61,342 nucleotides of DNA from Romeriopsis navalis LEGE 11480 (GTDB lineage Bacteria; Cyanobacteriota; Cyanobacteriia; Leptolyngbyales; Leptolyngbyaceae): contig NZ_JADEXQ010000023.1 in the NCBI RefSeq assembly GCF_015207035.1, positions 1-61,342 on the forward strand, written 5' to 3'. A program made the translations under genes and the position numbers. The notes below the pieces were generated by a model that did not search any database, was not told where the DNA came from, and saw nothing but the letters and a program-made list of their open reading frames with translations. Of the stretch, positions 35,666 through 43,658 are shown piece by piece. Each line of letters opens with the position of its first letter. Position 1 is the first letter of the stretch.

Positions 35666-35681
35666 GGTGACAGATGTCACG
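35666..35681. promoter_or_regulatory. CRP-family-like site upstream of the surface-protein operon
   Basis: GTGA-CAGATG-TCAC is a perfect inverted repeat with the CRP-type core GTGA-N6-TCAC, about 175 bp before the first gene of the operon. The flanks deviate from TGTGA-N6-TCACA. The rest of the 35494-35912 gap shows no gene. Confidence 0.35.
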
Positions 35682-35912
35682 TTACTTGATGATGGCACGT
35701 TTTTGTTACATCCGCCTCAGGATTCAGTGGGCTTATCCGATGAATTACTGAATCTTAAGTTTTTACCCCAACTTAGAAATATTTCCCAATTCTTCACCTT
35801 TTACTGGTCTCTGAGGCTTGATCGCGATTTCTGAGGCTTGTGCTTATGGCTTAAGTTTGTCCGTTGGTTGGATAAGGACGATCGCCCAGTATGTCCGTTG
35901 AGTTCTAGTGAT

Positions 35913-37397
35913 TTACTTCAACAATCCTCGTAAGGCGCGATTCAATTCCCTTAAAACTTGTACTTGCGGTTCATCCGGTTGGATCGGAATAATTTTAGCA
36001 GTTTCACCATTCGCAAATTGTTGAATGACGGCATTAGCCGCTTCGAGGCCCGTGACATAGGCTTTTTCCTGAGACCAGGAACCGTGGCGAGTCACAACCC
36101 AGTCACCACTCATGTAGAGGTTGGGAATACTTGTCTGACGCGGCAAGAGATGTTGATAACTGCCTGGAGCAAAGTGCGTCACTGCGCGTTTCAAACGAAT
36201 CACACTACTGTCGATAACGTTTGCCTCACCCACAGCCGGAACGCAGGTGGCAATATCGCGCTGGACTTTCTCCACGATCGCCCCATCCGACATCGCCATC
36301 AACTGATTTGCATGGTAGAAGTCGGCCTCGATCACCGTACCGGCTGCATCGCGATACTCATCATGCAGTGCATTTAGGTCAAAGAACGTCCAGCCAGTCG
36401 TTTCGTCAAAGCCAAAACCCGCATTTGATGGCCGCGGAATATTGACTTTCCGATCGAGCCAGAGCCGCGTCGCCAGAACATCCACAGAACCTAGATTCAT
36501 CACATTGGCAAATTCGGCGCGATCGCCCAAGGTTGCACTACTAGAAATAATATTCTGCAACCCACTGATGCCAACCGATGAAATCACCGCATCGGTTTCA
36601 AACTGTTCCTCACCGCAAATCACCGCATTCGCATTTCCCTGCGCATCGAGGGAAATATCCGTAACGCGCTTACCTGTGAGAATCTTCCCGCCGAGGGCTT
36701 CAATTGCCTCACACCACGGGCGAAAAATCTCTGCGCCCACGGTACCGCGACACCACACCACATCGAAGTCTGGCTGGTGGGCAATAATGAAGTAGTAGAG
36801 CATTCCCAGGGTCGCGGCGGCGGAACACTGCTCACCGGGGGCAAAGAGTCCGACGAGTAACATCGGTTCAAAGGCTTCTTTGTAGAGCCGCTCTGATACG
36901 CCAAACTTTTGAAATAGTTCCCGCGCACTCATCTTGTCGTAGCGCCGCCAAGCCTCATCGGAATTGTCGAAATCAATCATGGCATACAGCAGTGGTAAGG
37001 CTGTTGCCCGCTCCCAGACCGGTAATCGCTTGAACTGCGTGTAGAGAAATGTCCCCATCGGTGCGGGCAGTGGTGGGCAGTCTTGGAAGATGGGGGACTC
37101 GACTTCTAAGCCATTGGGAGAATACTGCGCTGATCGCGTCCAATCCGTAAAGGGCTTTAGTCCCAGTTCATCGACCAAGCCGAAAATATTTTGATAGGGA
37201 TACCAAAACCCATGAATCCCGGCTTCCACCGATTTCCCTTGATCCGTTTTCCAACCGGCTACCAGACCACCGGGATATGCTCCGGCTTCCAGGAGTGTGA
37301 CTTCATAGCCCTGCTTTGCCAAATGATAAGTTGCGCCAAGACCAGCCCAGCCAGCCCCGATTACTGTGACTTTGGGCGCGGTTGTGAGAGAAGCCAT
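35913..37397 (-). CDS. FAD-dependent oxidoreductase, phytoene desaturase/amine oxidase family
   Basis: 494 residues from ATG 37397 (MASLTTAPKVTVIGAGW); the longer frame starting at 37568 adds 57 unconserved residues. The FAD-binding Rossmann motif is VIGAGWAGLGATYHLAKQG followed by VTLLEAG with the ribose-binding Glu. PGGLVAGWKTDQGKSVEAGIHGFW is typical of plant/cyanobacterial-type desaturases. The C-terminal FAD motif is NLYMSGDWVVTRHGSWSQEKAYVTGLEAANAV. These features fit the carotenoid desaturase/isomerase branch, but the exact substrate is not clear. The SDR gene upstream in the same direction (238 bp away) might be a partner. Confidence 0.85.
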   Translation of the reverse strand: MASLTTAPKVTVIGAGWAGLGATYHLAKQGYEVTLLEAGAYPGGLVAGWKTDQGKSVEAGIHGFWYPYQNIFGLVDELGLKPFTDWTRSAQYSPNGLEVESPIFQDCPPLPAPMGTFLYTQFKRLPVWERATALPLLYAMIDFDNSDEAWRRYDKMSARELFQKFGVSERLYKEAFEPMLLVGLFAPGEQCSAAATLGMLYYFIIAHQPDFDVVWCRGTVGAEIFRPWCEAIEALGGKILTGKRVTDISLDAQGNANAVICGEEQFETDAVISSVGISGLQNIISSSATLGDRAEFANVMNLGSVDVLATRLWLDRKVNIPRPSNAGFGFDETTGWTFFDLNALHDEYRDAAGTVIEADFYHANQLMAMSDGAIVEKVQRDIATCVPAVGEANVIDSSVIRLKRAVTHFAPGSYQHLLPRQTSIPNLYMSGDWVVTRHGSWSQEKAYVTGLEAANAVIQQFANGETAKIIPIQPDEPQVQVLRELNRALRGLLK

Positions 37398-37635
37398 AGG
37401 GATGTCGATCGCGAAGTAAGGATAGATGACTGAAGGAGAAAAATCACCTCTCCCAGCATCGCATTCTTCTTTAAAAAGACCAACATCCTTATGGTTATTG
37501 CGCTGATGCTCATTGTGCTGATTTGTCGGCAACACATCGGATTGACTGATGGCTGGGTGATTCTCCACGGTTTACTGATCAGCCATCAGCCACTAACCCA
37601 TAATCGGCATTCACTCATCGGCAAAACAGTGAATG

Positions 37636-38457
37636 TTAGGACGATAATCCAAACTGAGTTTTGATCCCGCCGATAAAAGTCTCATCGTCCGCCGCTTTAC
37701 GATTGGTGGTCAACATGCGTGCATCCTCACCAGCAGTATAGCGAAGGGTCTTCGTGCCATCGGTAATGGCGGTCCAAATCACCTCAGCCACGACACTGGG
37801 CGGAGAACTTTGGCTTAAAGCCTGTTCAAAGCCAGACATGAGCTTTTGCACGATCGCCTGATACTCGACGAGCGATTCATCATTTGTGAAGTCAAAGGAG
37901 CGTCCTGCAAAGTCCGTGGCAATCGCCCCAGGCTCAACAATTTTGATTTTGATGCCCAGTGGCTCGAGTTCGTAATGCAAGGACTCAGAGAGTCCTTCTA
38001 CCGCAAATTTTGTCCCGTGATAGAGCGTGCCCAGGGGAAATGTCATCTTGCCGCCAATCGATGAAATATTGACGATGGTGCCGGATTTCTGGGCCCGGAA
38101 GTGAGGCAAGATAGCCTGTGTGACCGCTAATAGGCCAATTACGTTGGTGTCAAATTGGCGTCGAATATTTGCCATCGGAAAAGCCTCTAACGGTCCATAG
38201 GCACCGTAACCAGCGTTGTTGACTAAGGCATCAATCGAGCCAAAACGCTCAATGCCCGCACTCACGGCGGTAGTGATTGACTCAGTGTCAGTGACGTCAA
38301 GCCGGGTCACCAGTACGTTATCTAACTGGGTCAGTTCGGTTTCTTGTTGTGGCGATCGCATGGTCGCGATGACATTCCAACTTTTTGCTTGGAACCACTG
38401 GGCCGTGGCTTTCCCGATGCCACTGGAGGCTCCGGTGATTAAAATGGTGTTGCTCAT
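37636..38457 (-). CDS. Short-chain dehydrogenase/reductase (classical SDR)
   Basis: 273 residues from ATG 38457, which has GGAG nine bases upstream; a longer frame to 38538 is not needed. The nucleotide-binding motif is TGASSGIG at residues 8-15. NNAG is in DALVNNAGYGAYG. The catalytic Ser is in GTIVNISSIGG, and the Tyr-Lys pair is in YHGTKFAVEGLSESL. VEPGAIATDF is the usual PG motif. The MRSP segment after the second strand, where Arg replaces the acidic residue, suggests NADP(H). Substrate unknown. Confidence 0.92.
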   Translation of the reverse strand: MSNTILITGASSGIGKATAQWFQAKSWNVIATMRSPQQETELTQLDNVLVTRLDVTDTESITTAVSAGIERFGSIDALVNNAGYGAYGPLEAFPMANIRRQFDTNVIGLLAVTQAILPHFRAQKSGTIVNISSIGGKMTFPLGTLYHGTKFAVEGLSESLHYELEPLGIKIKIVEPGAIATDFAGRSFDFTNDESLVEYQAIVQKLMSGFEQALSQSSPPSVVAEVIWTAITDGTKTLRYTAGEDARMLTTNRKAADDETFIGGIKTQFGLSS

Positions 38458-38654
38458 GAATCGACTCCAGAATATATGGGCTGTCGTCCGTATCGCCCAT
38501 ATCGTGATGCAATTTGGAGCATTGAATGTATAAAACAATCGATTTCTTGTACAAAACTGACGCTAAGCTGCGAGCTTGAATTAGTTTTGTGGCGTTATCC
38601 AATGTCGAGATGATTCAGCATTGCGGCCCGGCTACAACTTTCGCCCTGACTTTT

Positions 38655-38888
38655 TTAGGCAGCGGTTTGGAGTTGTGGCGCGCTGACTACTTCCTGTTGC
38701 CATTGACGAATCTGTCGGGCCAGCATCTGTTGTACCTCGGTGGTAACGAGCTGACAAAATACCTGGAACTCTTGATCGGTCATGGTTCCGGCAATATCTT
38801 CGAGCGGGTTGATTTGAGTGCCCCAGGTTTCGCTGACCATGAGCTCAGCAACTTGGTGGGCAAACTGGTTAATTTGTCGAAATTCCAT
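38655..38888 (-). CDS. Small helical protein of unknown function
   Basis: 77 residues from ATG 38888 (MEFRQINQFAHQVAELMVSE); a TTG start 30 bases upstream is also possible. The sequence is soluble, helical and well balanced (DQEFQVFCQLVTTEVQQML, ARQIRQWQQEV), which supports real coding, but no domain is recognised and no strong ribosome-binding site is seen. It precedes the SDR gene in the same direction. Confidence 0.5.
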   Translation of the reverse strand: MEFRQINQFAHQVAELMVSETWGTQINPLEDIAGTMTDQEFQVFCQLVTTEVQQMLARQIRQWQQEVVSAPQLQTAA

Positions 38889-38985
38889 GGCCAATGTTGT
38901 GATTGAAGAGGTGAACAAAAGTCATCTACGATCAAACCTAAACACGAATGAATAAGAAAGCGGGAAGACGCTGAGCCAGAGGATT

Positions 38986-39252
38986 TTATTCAGTTGTAGG
39001 AATTTGATGTTTATTTGTGACATGGTGAAAATTGGCGCCGACTTCACTTGTTTGATTGTGGATTGCATCCGAAAAAAGCGGCCATAAATCAACTTCGTCC
39101 ATCGTATTCAAACAATACTTGAGCAAATCCCAAATTTTTCTTTGATTAAAATTGTGGCCTGGAATATTCGGGTGAAACAAATCTGGCAGACTTGACTGAA
39201 ATGCCGACCGAGCGGTGTCTACATAGAGGCAGTTTGATTGATCTGGTGATGA
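38986..39252 (-). pseudogene. Orphan 3' gene fragment without a start codon
   Basis: The minus frame is open from just after a TAG at 39255-39253 down to TAA near 38986 and reads VDTARSAFQSSLPDLFHP, IWDLLKYCLNTMDEVDLW, PLFSDAIHNQ. Only a TTG (39180) could start it. The RKIWDLLKYCLN block faintly recalls effector-associated helical domains, but I cannot assign it. Interpretable as the remaining C-terminus of a deleted gene. The rest of 39253-39504 shows nothing. Confidence 0.35.
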
Positions 39253-39504
39253 CTAATGATGCTTGGATGTCACTGCGATCGTCGTTTTAACGTTGATCGA
39301 TAAGATGAGCGCGATCAAAACTCATGGTGTGTTGAGCCACGAATGGTTTAACGGCCAACGGATTCAGGATGCAGGCCGCATTGGTGTAATGTGAACTTTT
39401 CCTTGTCAATTGCAACTATTCCTACTTAAATATGAAGAATTGTCTGTGCTGCTTTGTTTGGTTGGATATGGGGTGATTGGGTGCTGCCCGTATCCCTCTG
39501 ATTG

Positions 39505-40479
39505 TCACGATTGAGATGGCCAGTTGCCAGTTTTCTCTAGAAATGGTGAGAATTCGGGGGGGGACCAACGTATTGGCAGACTGCCTTCGACTCGTATGCC
39601 CGTTTCTAGATGAAACCGCAGTAAGCGCTCGGCACCGGCATAGTCGGTGATTTCGTCACCTTCCCAGATTACCTCGGCGGTGCCTGTGAGATAGAGTAAA
39701 TGGCCTTGTGTAAAGTCGATGAATAAAATGCCCGATCGGGGATTGAGCGCCAGGTTGCCAAAGGTATTGAAATGAAAATTGCCAGAGAAATCGGGAATGG
39801 TTAATGTGCGATCGTCATCAATCCGCACAAACCCGGGATTTCCACCACGATGGGAGACATCGACGCCACTTGCCATGCCCGCTGATGCTGCCTGATAGGC
39901 CGTTGTGATAAAGAATGTATCCGCCGCAGTAATCATGGCCTGCTCGATGGCTGAAAACGCCGCGATCGTTTGGGTTGGTTTCGAGGTCATCGGATCGAAT
40001 TCGAGTGATTCAAACATCCGCGCTTGAATATACTGCGGACAATTGCCAAAACTCTGTCCAACTTCGACATCGAAGCCATGGCTCTGGTGATTACGTACAA
40101 TCCCATTTAAGCGATTGCGGCGACGTGTATGCAGCTCGATGCCGAGGCATCCAATATCAACCCCATTGCCTAGTGTGTGGGCTAAGGGATCGCCAAATAG
40201 AGGTTGAGCGTTAACGTGCAGGGTTTGTTCGTCGGGTGTGCTGAGAAACCCCGGTGGCCCCACTAAAATTGATGCCCAAGGACGCCCATCCCCATCGACA
40301 GTGCCCACCGTGACATAGGGCAATTGGGCAAAGAATTGGCGATGTTGCTCAGTTAAATACTCGCGGATGATACGTCGCCCTTGGCGATCGATGCGTTCTT
40401 GGGCTCCGACTTTGGCTTGAATTGCGAGCTCACCGGCGTGAAAGGGCGATGCGGCCTGTGACCAACCGGGGGATGTCAT
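39505..40479 (-). CDS. Pyridoxamine 5'-phosphate oxidase-family (split-barrel flavin) protein
   Basis: 324 residues, with two split-barrel units. The N-terminal unit has HRQFFAQLPYVTVGTVDGDGRPWASILVG and a GFLSTPDEQTLHV segment. The C-terminal unit has ADTFFITTAY...GVDVSHRGGNPGFVRIDDDRTLTIPDFSGNFHFNTFGNLALNPRSGILFIDF, the PPOX-type FMN pocket. In many bacteria this pair is fused to a ferredoxin reductase; here it ends after the flavin domain (FSPFLEKTGNWPSQS). GGAG precedes the ATG at 40479. It lies 27 bp after the VOC gene in the same operon. Confidence 0.85.
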   Translation of the reverse strand: MTSPGWSQAASPFHAGELAIQAKVGAQERIDRQGRRIIREYLTEQHRQFFAQLPYVTVGTVDGDGRPWASILVGPPGFLSTPDEQTLHVNAQPLFGDPLAHTLGNGVDIGCLGIELHTRRRNRLNGIVRNHQSHGFDVEVGQSFGNCPQYIQARMFESLEFDPMTSKPTQTIAAFSAIEQAMITAADTFFITTAYQAASAGMASGVDVSHRGGNPGFVRIDDDRTLTIPDFSGNFHFNTFGNLALNPRSGILFIDFTQGHLLYLTGTAEVIWEGDEITDYAGAERLLRFHLETGIRVEGSLPIRWSPPEFSPFLEKTGNWPSQS

Positions 40480-40506
40480 GGGTATGGCTCCGTGAGGATG
40501 AATGCG

Positions 40507-40911
40507 TTAAGCCGTAGCTGCGGCAAAAAGTTCCATGCGAATGCCACCCGGAATGGCAAACATCATATGTTTTGCCGGTCCATTGCCCAGGTTTTCGGGG
40601 GCAAATTCGATTTCGACACCAGCGGTTTGAGTCAGAGTTTGGTAGACAGATTGGAGGGTGGCAACATCGGTAACTTTGAGCGCGAAGTGGTGGAGTCCAA
40701 CGTTGTGTTTACGATCGAATGGTGTTGCTGTTTCTGGATTGACGGCTTGCCATAGCGTCAGCATGATCGTTCCATCCGACACGAATACAGCTGGGTAGTC
40801 CGGTTTTTCACCAACTTGCTTAAATTCCAGCACATTGACAAAAAAATCGCGTGTGGCAGCGAGGTCAGGAACGGTGAATCCAATATGGTGTGCGCCTTGA
40901 GTGATTGCCAT
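40507..40911 (-). CDS. VOC (glyoxalase/bleomycin-resistance/dioxygenase) superfamily protein
   Basis: 134 residues from ATG 40911 (MAITQGAHHIGFTVPDLAAT); an upstream start at 40947 would overlap the operator. Metal ligands of the paired beta-alpha-beta-beta-beta fold are visible: HHIGFTVPDLAATRDFF (His), LTLW.., GLHHFALKV (His) and GIRMELF (Glu). This suits a glyoxalase-like or thiol-transferase role on a small electrophile. First gene of the VOC-PPOX operon, controlled by palindromes directly upstream. Confidence 0.88.
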   Translation of the reverse strand: MAITQGAHHIGFTVPDLAATRDFFVNVLEFKQVGEKPDYPAVFVSDGTIMLTLWQAVNPETATPFDRKHNVGLHHFALKVTDVATLQSVYQTLTQTAGVEIEFAPENLGNGPAKHMMFAIPGGIRMELFAAATA

Positions 40912-40945
40912 AATAATTTCCGGTGATTTGCTGAAGATATGAATC

Positions 40946-40973
40946 AATCAGTAGACAGATCTGTCTACTGATT
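40946..40973. promoter_or_regulatory. Perfect 28-bp palindromic operator (site 1) of the VOC-PPOX operon
   Basis: AATCAGTAGACAGA and its exact reverse complement, centred on ATCTG. Core TAGACAGATCTGTCTA is of TetR-operator type. It lies 35 bp before the VOC start. Confidence 0.75.
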
Positions 40974-40980
40974 CAGTATG

Positions 40981-40996
40981 TAGACAGATCTGTCTA
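40981..40996. promoter_or_regulatory. Perfect 16-bp palindromic operator (site 2) of the VOC-PPOX operon
   Basis: TAGACAGATCTGTCTA, the same core as site 1, with centres 29 bp apart (nearly three helical turns), which suits two dimers on one face of the DNA. No regulator gene is adjacent. Confidence 0.75.
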
Positions 40997-41168
40997 TTTG
41001 TCAATGGACTTTCTATCGGTTTTGATGATTTTGATTGGGTGTGAATTGCCTAAATGCGCTTTGGGTAAATGTTTCAGCGACTTGCTTTAACCCTGTAGGT
41101 GAGGGTTGTGTGACCGATAGTTACCCAACTGTAAGCCGTCTTGCCGGGTTCGCTAAGCGCCTTGTCAG

Positions 41169-42770
41169 CTAAAGCTCACGCTCTGATTTGGGCTCAGGTT
41201 CGTAGTCCGATAGGCAGATATTGGCTGTTTCAAACTGATCTTTGAGCATTCTGCGAAGCAACCGTTGAACATGGCGATGTTTTCCCGGTTTAACTTTGGT
41301 AATGGTTCGTAGTAGCACGAGGTTCTTGCCAAAGCGCTCTAGACCGTCGACTTGCGTTGTTTCAAGCACAATATCCGGCTGTTCATCACGTAGTTGCGCT
41401 CCGGTGGTGGCGATGATGTCATAGACCGTTTCGAGGGGAGTTGCGTAGGCGAGGGGAATATCAACTTTGGCGTAAATATATTGTTTGGAGTAGTTAACAA
41501 CCGAGCCGATCTCGCCATTCCGGACAATTTGCAGTTGACCATCGGGATGACGCAGTTGGGTCGTGCGCAGTTCGATCGCTTCGACAATCCCTTCAACGGG
41601 CCGTTCTTCCAGCTTGCCCGCCGCGATATAGTCACCGACCAGATAGTAGTTCTCAAATAGGATCAAGAAGCCTGAAACAATATCTTCGATTAAGTTCTGC
41701 GCCCCAAATCCTACGGCAAGGCCCAAGATTCCTGCACCCGCCAGAATTGGGGTGGGGTCGATATTAATAATCCCGAGGATACGAACAATCAACCCGAAAT
41801 AAACACTGTACTTCAGTGAACTCTTGAGCAATGGGGCAATCGTTAATCGCTGTTGCTTTTGAATATCCGTGAGACCCGCATCATGTTTGACAAATTCATC
41901 CACGGCTACAGTGACCGCGTCGATCGCGAAACGGGCGAAGAAGTAGGTGGCGATGATATTGATGCCGCGATCGGTATATTGAGAAAGCCAGGCGATCGAC
42001 GTTGTACTCCGCAAAATAATACTGGCGATGCCGATGTAGATAATGAATTCTAAACAGCGTTTGAGCAGTGGAATGAGATTGCCGAGGCGGACATAAATAT
42101 GGAGAATGTCATCGCTATCAAGCAGTTGTAAACTCAGGGCGTCTAGGGTGTCAATTAAAATGGGCATCGCTTTGACCACCAACAAGCCCAGCACCGTGAT
42201 CAGATATGCGCTCAAAACCCAGTAAGCACCGCCGATGATGGCGGGTGAGAAGTTGAGTAACTGGGTACAGAGGATAACGGTCCAAATTGATGCACCAACG
42301 GCTGTAACTTGACTGAGGAAGTCAAAAAACAACCCGATGCTTTCATCGTTCGCCTGAATGCGATCGTAGTTTTTGGCAATTTTACTCAGGCGTTTGAGTA
42401 CGTCATGAATGCCGGACAAGGCAAACTTCATCAGAAACGTGAGCAGGAGACATTTCGCGAGGGAAAGGATGAGTGTTTGCCAGAAATCTTGGGGTACTGC
42501 TTGCAGCCAGTTTTGCTGTATTTCTAGGACGCTATTGCCTTGGTACAGGATGTACCCATTCAGTGCGGCCACTGCTAAGCACAAAACTGTACATAGTAGG
42601 AGGAGAAATATGCCAATTTTGCGGCGATAACGGGCGGCGCGGCTTTGTTTATGGCTGATGCTTGAGGCGGCAACGGTTTTGAATATGGCACTGATTCCGG
42701 TATAAATCAGTGTGAATATGACCACCAATGTACTCAGTTGGATCGCCGTAACAATAATACTGATGGTCAT
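41169..42770 (-). CDS. MscS-family mechanosensitive channel
   Basis: 533 residues. About six hydrophobic helices occupy residues 1-330. The pore helix and beta domain signature is ILAGAGILGLAVGFGAQNLIEDIVSGFLILFENYYLVGDYI, followed by GIVEAIELRTTQLRHPDGQLQIVRNGEI, the MscS beta domain. The C-terminal alpha/beta domain (residues 430-520) ends in a charged EPEPKSEREL tail. It releases ions on hypo-osmotic shock. No cyclic-nucleotide domain is present, unlike the second MscS of this window at 45976. Confidence 0.93.
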   Translation of the reverse strand: MTISIIVTAIQLSTLVVIFTLIYTGISAIFKTVAASSISHKQSRAARYRRKIGIFLLLLCTVLCLAVAALNGYILYQGNSVLEIQQNWLQAVPQDFWQTLILSLAKCLLLTFLMKFALSGIHDVLKRLSKIAKNYDRIQANDESIGLFFDFLSQVTAVGASIWTVILCTQLLNFSPAIIGGAYWVLSAYLITVLGLLVVKAMPILIDTLDALSLQLLDSDDILHIYVRLGNLIPLLKRCLEFIIYIGIASIILRSTTSIAWLSQYTDRGINIIATYFFARFAIDAVTVAVDEFVKHDAGLTDIQKQQRLTIAPLLKSSLKYSVYFGLIVRILGIINIDPTPILAGAGILGLAVGFGAQNLIEDIVSGFLILFENYYLVGDYIAAGKLEERPVEGIVEAIELRTTQLRHPDGQLQIVRNGEIGSVVNYSKQYIYAKVDIPLAYATPLETVYDIIATTGAQLRDEQPDIVLETTQVDGLERFGKNLVLLRTITKVKPGKHRHVQRLLRRMLKDQFETANICLSDYEPEPKSEREL

Positions 42771-43658
42771 ATGTGCAACACAGGGAATCGGGTAAATGCA
42801 GCGCGATAACGCTTGATGCGATCGGGCTAATATCCCCTTCGCGCTTCACATGCTAGGGACACAAGATAACCGCCGTCAAAGTTTCAATCGTAAATTTAAC
42901 ATTTGGTGATTGGGCGTCAGCGAACGATCGCGGCTCAGTCGGGATTGCTTCTGGGGCTTGATCCTCAGAGGTGTTATCCCATTTAGGTTTGAGCGAATGT
43001 CATGTATTCTTTATTCGATCGTAATGATTCTGACATCTGGGTTGGTTAAGTTGGCTTAAATCTAAACGCTATGATGTCGCAGCCTCCCCCACCTGTGCCC
43101 TACTCGATTCAGGGCAGTCCGCGCAAGCACGGCAATGTTGAGGAAATTAAATACGCGGCATTGGGTGCCGAATTGTGGAAATCATATTTTTAACTGACGG
43201 GAATAAATCAAGGTGGCGCAAAAAAATGAGTTGATTTTCTAATTCATCGATCGAGAAATAATTGTCATACTCAGACCACACAGAGGTTTCAGTGGCGCTA
43301 AAATGCTAATCGCAAATCTTGGAATTTCCCTTGAAGGAGCCGAGGCAGAATTATGCGGGAGGTAAATGATTTTGAGAGAATACTGGCCCAATCGATGTAC
43401 GCCTAAGCGGTAAAGTTGAACTTAAGCGAAATCAAGCAGGCAGTGCATGATCCAAGTGCGTTGCTATGTCTGTTTCCGGCTGATGGTTTAATTTGTGTTA
43501 TGTGCTGGCTTGATTCTAGTGTTAAGCGCTAGAAAAATCTCGCAATAAAGAGAAAGTTGGTGATTCTCGCTATGCGTTTGAAAAATTTAGCGATGTCGTA
43601 GTTTTCAAGCTGATTTTGTTGATTTGATAGTTCGATTTTTCCTGTAATCTACCGCGTT
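42771..43658. other. Intergenic stretch of 0.9 kb with possible gene scraps
   Basis: No full gene is supported. A minus frame without start codon (42853-42999) reads WDNTSEDQAPEAIPTEPRSF and could be a relic. A 40-codon plus ORF (43071-43193) is listed separately. A GGGAGGT ribosome-binding-like sequence near 43350 is followed by only a 14-codon frame. Confidence 0.4.
43071..43193 (+). CDS. Possible 40-residue small protein
   Basis: ATG at 43071 opens MMSQPPPPVPYSIQGSPRK and continues VEEIKYAALGAELWKSYF to TAA at 43191-43193. The composition looks coded, but no family is recognised, no ribosome-binding site is seen, and it may be the head of a truncated gene. Confidence 0.3.
   Translation: MMSQPPPPVPYSIQGSPRKHGNVEEIKYAALGAELWKSYF

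Noticed and set aside
37398..37568. Upstream extension of the FAD oxidoreductase
   Set aside because: 57 residues rich in His/Asn/Asp before the Rossmann motif do not resemble the family N-terminus; the ATG at 37397 puts the GxGxxG motif at the usual distance.
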